19,830 bases of DNA from Flavobacteriales bacterium (GTDB lineage Bacteria; Bacteroidota; Bacteroidia; Flavobacteriales; PHOS-HE28). Location of the stretch: positions 1-19,830 of the forward strand of contig SSGN01000213.1 in assembly GCA_008016945.1 (NCBI GenBank), read 5' to 3'. Shown here one piece after another: positions 15,029-19,830 of the stretch. Each line of letters starts with the position of its first letter. Position 1 is the stretch's first letter. The position numbers and the translations under genes were made by a program. The notes under the pieces were generated by a model, which worked only from the letters and a program-made list of their open reading frames with translations, made no database searches and was not told where the DNA came from.

Positions 15029-15352
15029 ATGGAAAACAGATCCAAAATGGTGACTGAAGCGCGTACCTTCCTTAGGTTGGGGTTGTTGTCCTTCCTTGGG
15101 TTCGTATTCTATTATGCCCACCTGTTCTTCGGGTTGTTGGACAACGTGGTTCTGTTCAAGACCGTCGCGATCACCTTTCTGTTGGCCACCGTGCCATTGC
15201 CGATCATCGCCATGAATAGCAAGAGGCTATTCCCGGAGTTGAATGCCAACGGCAAGACCGTGCTCACCGTGGTTTCGTCCTTGCTCCTTCTGCATCATTT
15301 CCTCATGACATTCATTTTCGTGTTGTTCTTGAAGGGGAATACGATCCTTTGA
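15029..15352 (+). CDS. Small membrane protein of unknown function, 107 aa
   Basis: A 107-residue protein with three to four hydrophobic segments: FLRLGLLSFLGFVFYYAHLF, VAITFLLATVPLPIIAM and VLTVVSSLLLLHHFLMTFIF. It is not recognised. Two 60-base lines of the gene (15061 and 15121) count 50% and 52% GC, against 65% for a line within the upstream operon (12061), so base use differs from its neighbours. The start may be ATG 15029 or ATG 15047. It stands alone between the operon and a 407-base gap. The membrane pattern makes it more likely real than chance. Confidence 0.55.
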   Translation: MENRSKMVTEARTFLRLGLLSFLGFVFYYAHLFFGLLDNVVLFKTVAITFLLATVPLPIIAMNSKRLFPELNANGKTVLTVVSSLLLLHHFLMTFIFVLFLKGNTIL

Positions 15353-15525
15353 ATGCTGGACTGATACCACCATGCCCGGATCGTGGCTTGACAAAGAGGG
15401 GCCGATCGTCCTAACTGAAACTTTTCCGGGAAGATGACCGTATCCAACTCAGCGATCCCGAACAGAAGGATCCACGGCATACCCGATCCAGAGGACACCG
15501 GCCCAGTGGCATTACAAGGTCCCCG

Positions 15526-15545
15526 TTCGAGCCCGTAAGCTCGAA
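15526..15545. repeat. Hairpin TTCGAGC-CCGTAA-GCTCGAA
   Basis: A perfect 7-base inverted repeat around the loop CCGTAA, 14 bases from a second hairpin with the same loop. There is no T tract on either strand, so it is a structure rather than a classical terminator. Confidence 0.5.
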
Positions 15546-15559
15546 GATCGGGAACATGA

Positions 15560-15585
15560 GAAGCCCGCCCCGTAAGGCGGGCTTC
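15560..15585. terminator. Probable bidirectional terminator hairpin GAAGCCCGCC-CCGTAA-GGCGGGCTTC
   Basis: A perfect 10-base-pair GC-rich stem with a six-base loop sits between a plus-strand gene ending at 15352 and a minus-strand gene ending at 15760. Neither side carries a strong T run, so efficiency is uncertain, but position and stem fit a terminator for the minus-strand gene. Confidence 0.55.
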
Positions 15586-15759
15586 GCCGTTGCCGGAAAA
15601 GACCGTGTTGAGATCCGGTGATACGTTCTCGGCTTACTGTTCCCCCAGCTCTGCGCCGAACGACATGAACCTGCACCCCGTCCATACAGGAACCGGTATG
15701 GCTTCTGCGGAATAGCGGTGCAACAGGGACCCCTCTTGAAGGTCGTTTTGAGATGTCCG

Positions 15760-17037
15760 CTATGGTGCGATGAATGCCACGCGCTGGATGTACCCACGGG
15801 CCTGTACCAGATGGACACCGCTTGAAGACGGGGTCAATAGGATCCGATCGCCCATGCCGGTGCCGCTTTCCACCAATGTCCCACGGCTGTCATAGAGCCG
15901 CACCTGCCCAAGCCTATTGCCGGTGGGTGTGCTCACCAGCAAGCCATCCGCCGTTGATGTCACGATGAATTCGGGTTCAGCCTGGACCGTTCCAATGCCA
16001 TTTCCAACGCTTGAACAGGACTCCAGTATGGAGAACGGCGCATCGCCTGGGGGAACGCTGGCGAGGTAGGTCACTGGGCCTGCCATGTGCCATTCATCGA
16101 AAAGGCCAAAGCTGAGTTGGCCACCTGTGGGTTCCTGATCAGGAAGAACGGACATGCTATAGTTTCCAGGAGCCAGGCAGATACTGACTTGGTCCATCTG
16201 TTGCAGATCGGTCAACTCGAATTGTCCTGTAGCGATGATATCCGCGCCGTTCCTGATCGTCCAGGTGAAAGTGCCTATGGCGATGGCTCCTCCGGTGTTC
16301 TGTAGATAGGGGTTCACCATTACGCATTCCTGTGCTGGGCACAGGTTCACGGTGATCGGCCAAGTGCAGGCCAATTCGCTGAAGAAGCCTGTCCAGAGAT
16401 GAAGTGTAGCGTTGAATGGGCCCGTTGGGAAGGTGGCATCGGGGTGTACCCGGAGGATGTGTGTGCTTTCCATGCCGATCGCGAATAGATCGGGCGTTTC
16501 AACGGCAAGGGTATCGCCCTGGTCGCTCAGCAGGACGAAGCCAGGGTAGGAGAAGCCGATCTCGGTACTGGTCAGGTGTACCACGATCGCAGTATCCGTG
16601 AAGCTGGACCAGCGGATGGACTCCACCGTTAGTACACTGCAGTCCGGTCCTTCGCCGCTCACCTCGAATACATGCTGTGGTATGGGCGCGGAATCGTCGA
16701 TGAAGGCACCGTCCACGAGGATGTTGTAGGTCCCGGTCGGCAGCGTCCCGATCACGAACTCCTCGGTGTGGGGCACTAGGATGTCCATGCCGATGTCGTT
16801 CGTTGCGGTGAGTGTGATGTGTACGGTATTGCCTGCGAGCTCCCAACTCGCATCGCTGATCGACGATCCCGTACTGGACAAGTCCCCGTTCAACGCGATG
16901 GTGATCACATCCATGTTGGTGGGCTGTGCGGGTTCCACCGCGATGGAGTGGATGTAGAAATAGGTCTGTGCCGTGGCCGAGAGTGAGGCCAGGATGAGTA
17001 GACCTGGAAGCAGCAAAGCGGGGCGTATCGTGCGCAT
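15760..17037 (-). CDS. Secreted protein with C-terminal type IX secretion sorting domain, 425 aa
   Basis: A Sec signal peptide (MRTIRPALLLPGLLILASLSATAQ) is followed by beta-sandwich modules with cysteine pairs. One of these (about residues 240-345, CVMVNPYLQNTGGAIAIG to ILESC) resembles the CUB-like modules common in Bacteroidota secreted proteins, including the phrase CLAPGNYSMSVLPDQEPTGG. The last 65 or so residues form a typical Por/T9SS type A sorting domain: GLLVSTPTGN, GQVRLYDSRGTLVESG, ILLTPSSSGVHLVQA, and the end RVAFIAP. The protein is expected to cross the outer membrane by the type IX system and stay on the surface or be released. No catalytic motif is visible; adhesion or a structural role is possible. 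It lies 53 bases downstream of yajQ on the same strand. Confidence 0.85.
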   Translation of the reverse strand: MRTIRPALLLPGLLILASLSATAQTYFYIHSIAVEPAQPTNMDVITIALNGDLSSTGSSISDASWELAGNTVHITLTATNDIGMDILVPHTEEFVIGTLPTGTYNILVDGAFIDDSAPIPQHVFEVSGEGPDCSVLTVESIRWSSFTDTAIVVHLTSTEIGFSYPGFVLLSDQGDTLAVETPDLFAIGMESTHILRVHPDATFPTGPFNATLHLWTGFFSELACTWPITVNLCPAQECVMVNPYLQNTGGAIAIGTFTWTIRNGADIIATGQFELTDLQQMDQVSICLAPGNYSMSVLPDQEPTGGQLSFGLFDEWHMAGPVTYLASVPPGDAPFSILESCSSVGNGIGTVQAEPEFIVTSTADGLLVSTPTGNRLGQVRLYDSRGTLVESGTGMGDRILLTPSSSGVHLVQARGYIQRVAFIAP

Positions 17038-17090
17038 CGGATCCGGTTAGTACCGGGAAGACGCACGTACGGGGTTTTTCGATGCCCGGA

Positions 17091-17582
17091 TCAGCTCTTC
17101 ATATTGTCGAATTGGAGCGGAAGCTCGAAATCCTTCTCACGGCAGAGCGCCATCACGGCTTGGAGGTCATCGATCTTCTTTCCGCTCACCCTGATCAGAT
17201 CGTCCATGATCTGGGGCTGCACCTTCAGGCCGCTGTCCTTGATGGTTTTCACGATCTTCTTGGCCGTTTCGCGTTCGATGCCTTGCTTCACTTTGATGAT
17301 GCGGTATAACGTCTTTCCGCTCGGCACGGGCTCCTCCTTCAGATCGAAGCTGCGAACGTCCACTTTCTGCTTGCCACTGCGCTCCAACAAGATGTCCAGC
17401 ACGGCGTCCAGTTTCAAGTGGTCTTCGGTGCTCAGCTTGATGGTCAGGGCCTTCTTGTCCAATTCGATGGTGCTGTTGGTGCCTCGAAGGTCGTACCGGG
17501 TGTCGATCTCGCGCTTGACCACGTTGATGGCGTTGTCGAGCATCTGGAGGTCCACTTTGGAGAGGATGTCTACGGAGGGCAT
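17091..17582 (-). CDS. yajQ: YajQ family nucleotide-binding protein
   Basis: A 163-residue cytosolic protein of the YajQ/UPF0234 family: two ferredoxin-like repeats, beginning MPSVDILSKVDLQMLDNAIN, with REIDTRYDLRGTNSTIEL, the RSFDLKEEPVPSGKTLYR strand, GIERETAKKIVKTIKDSGLKVQ and the VSGKKIDDLQAVM segment. The length is normal (about 160). Family members bind nucleotides and nucleic acid. In Xanthomonas and Pseudomonas YajQ was reported to bind cyclic di-GMP and to control transcription with a partner regulator. The gene is divergent from the dehydrogenase at 17680 and has its own candidate promoter 21 bases upstream. Confidence 0.95.
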   Translation of the reverse strand: MPSVDILSKVDLQMLDNAINVVKREIDTRYDLRGTNSTIELDKKALTIKLSTEDHLKLDAVLDILLERSGKQKVDVRSFDLKEEPVPSGKTLYRIIKVKQGIERETAKKIVKTIKDSGLKVQPQIMDDLIRVSGKKIDDLQAVMALCREKDFELPLQFDNMKS

Positions 17583-17603
17583 GTGCGGGATGGATTCGGC
17601 CTG

Positions 17604-17611
17604 CTAAGGTA
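17604..17611 (-). promoter_or_regulatory. Candidate -7 box TACCTTAG for yajQ
   Basis: On the minus strand TACCTTAG matches TAnnTTTG with one mismatch and lies 21 bases before the yajQ start codon. Confidence 0.4.
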
Positions 17612-17650
17612 GATGCCGTGGAAATGCGGTGGCTCGTTCGCTTTCCCACT

Positions 17651-17658
17651 TATCTTAG
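17651..17658 (+). promoter_or_regulatory. Candidate -7 box TATCTTAG for the semialdehyde dehydrogenase
   Basis: TATCTTAG matches TAnnTTTG with the same TTTG-to-TTAG change as the divergent yajQ box, and also lies 21 bases before its start codon. Confidence 0.4.
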
Positions 17659-17679
17659 ACGGATACAAGATCGAGAGCC

Positions 17680-19152
17680 ATGCCCACGCAGACCTTGAAA
17701 TACAACGAGACCACGAACTACATCGCCGGGAAACCCGATGCCAACGGGCAGCAACGGATGGATGTCCGTTCCCCACTGGACGGTAGCCTGATCAGTACGG
17801 TGCTCCTGAGCACGGCCAATGACCTGGACAAAGCCGTGAAAGCCGCCGAAGCCGCATTCCCGGCGTGGAGCGGCACGCCGATCAAGGAGCGCGCGCAGAT
17901 CTTCTTCCGCTATCGCGAACTGCTGCTGAAGAACAGGGAAGAATTAGCCGTTCTCGTACACACGGAGAATGGCAAGACCATGGACGAGTCGTACGCCGAG
18001 GTGGATAAGAGCGCCGAGCTGTGCGAGTTCGCCTGCAGCCTGCCGCAACTGGTGCAGGGCGAACTGCTCGAGGTGAGCAAGGGCGTGGAGTGCCGCATTG
18101 AGCGGAAGCCCCTGGGCGTGGTGGCCAGCATCGCGCCGTTCAACTTCCCGAACATGGTGCCGCACTGGACCATCCCCAACGCACTGATGCTCGGGAACAC
18201 CATGATCCTGAAGCCGAGCGAGGTGGTGCCGATCAGCGCGATCCGCATCGCCGAGCTGCTGAAGGAAGCAGGACTGCCCGATGGGGTCTTCAACGTGGTG
18301 AACGGCGACCGCGCGATCGTGGAAGCCATCTGCGACCACCCGGGGATCAAGGCCGTGAGCTTCGTGGGAAGCACCAAGGTGGCCAAGATCGTGTACGTGC
18401 GTGCGACGAGCACCTTGAAACGCGCCGTGTGCCTGGGGGGGGCGAAGAACCACCTGATCGTGCTGCCCGATGCGCACCTGGAGATGACCGCGAGCAATGT
18501 GGTGGCCAGCATGAGCGGTTGTGCTGGCCAGCGCTGTATGGCCGCAGCACAGATGGTGGGGGTGGGTGCGGTGGACCCCATCATCCAGCAGATGATCCTG
18601 GAAGCGAAGAAGCTCGTGCCGGGCAGGAACCTCGGTCCGGTGATCAGCAAGGCCGCCTACGAGCGCATCACAGGGTACATCGCCGAAGCGGAGAAGGCGG
18701 GTGCCAAGGTGCTGCTCGACGGGCGTGATCCGACCGTGGAAGGTGGTGCGAAGGATGGCTATTACCTGGGCCCCACGATCATCGATCACGTGACCACCGA
18801 TATGCGCATCGCGCAGGAAGAGGTCTTCGGACCGGTGATCAGCATCGTGCGCGCCAAGGACCTGGACCAGGCCATCGCCATCGAGAACGCGAACCCCTAT
18901 GGCAACGCTGCGGCCGTTTTCACGCAGAGCGGTGGCTTTGCAAGGCAGGTCATGGAACGCGCCTCGGCCGGCATGATCGGCGTGAACATCGGCGTACCCG
19001 TGCCGCGCGAGCCCTTCAGCTTCGGCGGCTGGAACGATAGCAAGTTCGGTACCTGCGACATCACCGGGAAGAGCTCCATCGAGTTCTGGACCCAGATGAA
19101 GAAGACCACCACGAAGTGGAACCCGGAAGGGAAGACGAATTGGATGAGCTGA
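17680..19152 (+). CDS. mmsA: CoA-acylating methylmalonate/malonate-semialdehyde dehydrogenase
   Basis: A 490-residue aldehyde dehydrogenase of the MmsA/IolA branch, which oxidises methylmalonate semialdehyde to propionyl-CoA or malonate semialdehyde to acetyl-CoA with NAD and CoA, releasing CO2. The N-terminal NYIAGKP and the Rossmann part (APFNFPNMVPHWTIPNALM, LKPSEVVP, FVGSTKVAKIVY) fit. The nucleophile is Cys286 in GCAGQRCMA, the form specific to this branch. The usual general-base Glu in ELGG is absent (CLGGAKNH), as is characteristic for CoA-acylating members that do not hydrolyse the thioacyl enzyme. The C-terminal NPYGNAAAVFTQSGG, VPVPREPFSFGGWNDSKFG and a WNPEG tail also fit. The class III aminotransferase downstream suggests degradation of beta-alanine or beta-aminoisobutyrate. 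Confidence 0.94.
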   Translation: MPTQTLKYNETTNYIAGKPDANGQQRMDVRSPLDGSLISTVLLSTANDLDKAVKAAEAAFPAWSGTPIKERAQIFFRYRELLLKNREELAVLVHTENGKTMDESYAEVDKSAELCEFACSLPQLVQGELLEVSKGVECRIERKPLGVVASIAPFNFPNMVPHWTIPNALMLGNTMILKPSEVVPISAIRIAELLKEAGLPDGVFNVVNGDRAIVEAICDHPGIKAVSFVGSTKVAKIVYVRATSTLKRAVCLGGAKNHLIVLPDAHLEMTASNVVASMSGCAGQRCMAAAQMVGVGAVDPIIQQMILEAKKLVPGRNLGPVISKAAYERITGYIAEAEKAGAKVLLDGRDPTVEGGAKDGYYLGPTIIDHVTTDMRIAQEEVFGPVISIVRAKDLDQAIAIENANPYGNAAAVFTQSGGFARQVMERASAGMIGVNIGVPVPREPFSFGGWNDSKFGTCDITGKSSIEFWTQMKKTTTKWNPEGKTNWMS

Positions 19153-19157
19153 GAATA

Positions 19158-19256
19158 GAACGCAGATGACGCGGATCGAACAGATGGGCACTGATCTGAG
19201 GCCGTTATTCGTGCATTATCTGCGACCATCATGCTTGATCAGCGTCATCTGCGTTC
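19158..19256. repeat. REP-like inverted repeat between mmsA and the aminotransferase
   Basis: GAACGCAGATGACGCGGATC (19158-19177) returns as its reverse complement at 19237-19256 with one mismatch, separated by 59 bases that carry further ATCTGCG/CGCAGAT-type pieces (for example ATCTGCG near 19218). The element fills most of the 120-base gap. Strings of this type (CGCAGATGACGCGGAT) are, to my recollection, common as dispersed intergenic repeats in several environmental bacterial phyla. Confidence 0.75.
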
Positions 19257-19272
19257 CAACACGAACCATAGT

Positions 19273-19830
19273 ATGAGCACTTTGACAACGACCAACCCCG
19301 CCGAGATCCTCAAGGACAACCTCGAGCATACCATCTTCTCCTGGAGCAAGCAGAGCGGCCTCTCGCCCTTGAACATAGAACGAGCGAAGGGCATCTACCT
19401 GTACGAACGGAGCGGTAAACGCTACATCGACTTCAGCTCGCAGCTGATGAACGTGAACATCGGACACGGTCATCCGAAGGTGGCGGAGGCGGTGGCCAGG
19501 CAGATGGCCGAGGTGAGCTACGTGCATCCGGGCATGATCACCGAGGCGCGCGGGAAGCTCGGGAAGAAGCTGGCGGAGATCACCCCGGGTTCGCTCAACC
19601 GCACCTTTTTCACCAACGGCGGCACGGAGGCGGTGGAACATGCCATGAAGCTGGCCCGCTTGTACACCGGCCGTCACAAGATCATCACGTTGTATCAGAG
19701 CTACCATGGCGCCACCTACGGAGCGCTTTCAGCAGGTGGCGACCCACGCGGTCTGCCGCACGACAGCCAGGGTGTTCCGAACATCATCCACGTGGAGAAC
19801 CCGTATTTCTACCGCTGCCCTTGGAACAGC
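19273..19830 (+). CDS. Class III PLP-dependent aminotransferase, 5' part, cut by window edge
   Basis: The first 186 residues of a fold-type I, class III aminotransferase (omega-amino-acid:pyruvate or taurine/beta-alanine type). Seen are LYERSGKRYIDFSSQLMNVN, IGHGHPKVAEAVARQ, the PLP-phosphate loop FFTNGGTEAVEHAMKLAR, and YQSYHGATYGALSAGGDPR with the Tyr-His-Gly stacking motif. The Lys that carries PLP lies beyond the window. The start ATG 19273 gives a normal N-terminus. Next to MmsA it probably converts beta-alanine or beta-aminoisobutyrate to the corresponding semialdehyde, which MmsA then oxidises; the amino donor is not certain. The two genes are separated by 120 bases with a REP-like element, so they may or may not share a transcript. 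Confidence 0.88.
   Translation, partial: MSTLTTTNPAEILKDNLEHTIFSWSKQSGLSPLNIERAKGIYLYERSGKRYIDFSSQLMNVNIGHGHPKVAEAVARQMAEVSYVHPGMITEARGKLGKKLAEITPGSLNRTFFTNGGTEAVEHAMKLARLYTGRHKIITLYQSYHGATYGALSAGGDPRGLPHDSQGVPNIIHVENPYFYRCPWNS

Larger units (their letters stand above)
15353..15759. other. Intergenic region with two hairpins and no confident gene
   Basis: The 407 bases between the small membrane protein and the T9SS-sorted protein (minus) contain only short or shadow frames. Two adjacent hairpins sharing the loop CCGTAA lie at 15526-15545 and 15560-15585. Short similar strings (ACCCGATC, AAGAGGGGCCG) occur near 15001-15019, 15395-15406 and 15481-15500, on both sides of the 107-residue gene. 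I see no RNA gene. Confidence 0.5.

Noticed and set aside
15411..15818. 135-codon minus-strand frame in the gap beside the T9SS protein
   Set aside because: It runs through both hairpins and overlaps the end of the secreted protein; Ser/Arg-rich, chance-like.
17944..19191. 415-codon minus-strand frame
   Set aside because: Shadow of mmsA; the plus-strand dehydrogenase motifs are unmistakable.
1..19830. CRISPR array, tRNA genes, insertion sequence or prophage
   Set aside because: No regularly spaced repeats, tRNA cloverleaf with CCA-type end, transposase or integrase frame was seen.

Overview
The window looks like a chromosomal stretch of a GC-rich member of the Bacteroidota, most likely a Flavobacteriales-type lineage. 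Four things point there: a PriA with the Bacteroidota-style N-terminus, a secreted protein with a type IX secretion (Por) C-terminal domain, several membrane or lipoprotein families that I know only from this phylum, and TAnnTTTG-like promoter boxes with almost no Shine-Dalgarno sequences. I see no rRNA, tRNA, CRISPR array, integrase, transposase or phage gene. Coding density is high.

Layout. 1-907 (minus): 5' part of priA, cut by the window edge. 1015-1200: an unidentified 61-residue protein, divergent from priA. 1321-2574: a FucP-type sugar permease. 2691-4011: a lipoprotein and a small exported protein 4 bases apart, closed by a strong intrinsic terminator (4043-4076). 4111-7185: a 1024-residue ABCG-type half transporter with a TerB-like N-terminal region. 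7397-8369 (minus): a SiaB kinase / SiaC phosphoprotein pair. 8501-9930 (plus): a SAM methyltransferase overlapping a ZIP metal transporter.

10360-14947 (plus) is the most system-like part: six tightly packed genes, with ATGA overlaps or gaps of 4-6 bases. They encode four multi-span membrane proteins, a winged-helix regulator and a membrane-anchored endonuclease/exonuclease/phosphatase (EEP) enzyme. A palindromic ACTTTG/CAAAGT/ACTTTG operator ends three bases before the first start codon. The function is unknown. I infer an autoregulated envelope-related operon.

15029-17037 is locally poorer in GC. It holds a small membrane protein, a 407-base gap with two hairpins, and the T9SS-sorted secreted protein (minus). 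17091-17582 (minus) is YajQ, sharing a divergent promoter region with 17680-19152, a CoA-acylating methylmalonate/malonate-semialdehyde dehydrogenase. A class III aminotransferase follows (19273 to the edge, partial). Together the last two suggest catabolism of beta-alanine or beta-aminoisobutyrate to acetyl- or propionyl-CoA. A REP-like inverted repeat sits between them.

Two loci touch signalling: SiaB/SiaC (in Pseudomonas a switch acting on a diguanylate cyclase) and YajQ (reported as a c-di-GMP-binding protein). No GGDEF or EAL protein is encoded in the window. All family calls come from reading the translations; no database search was run.
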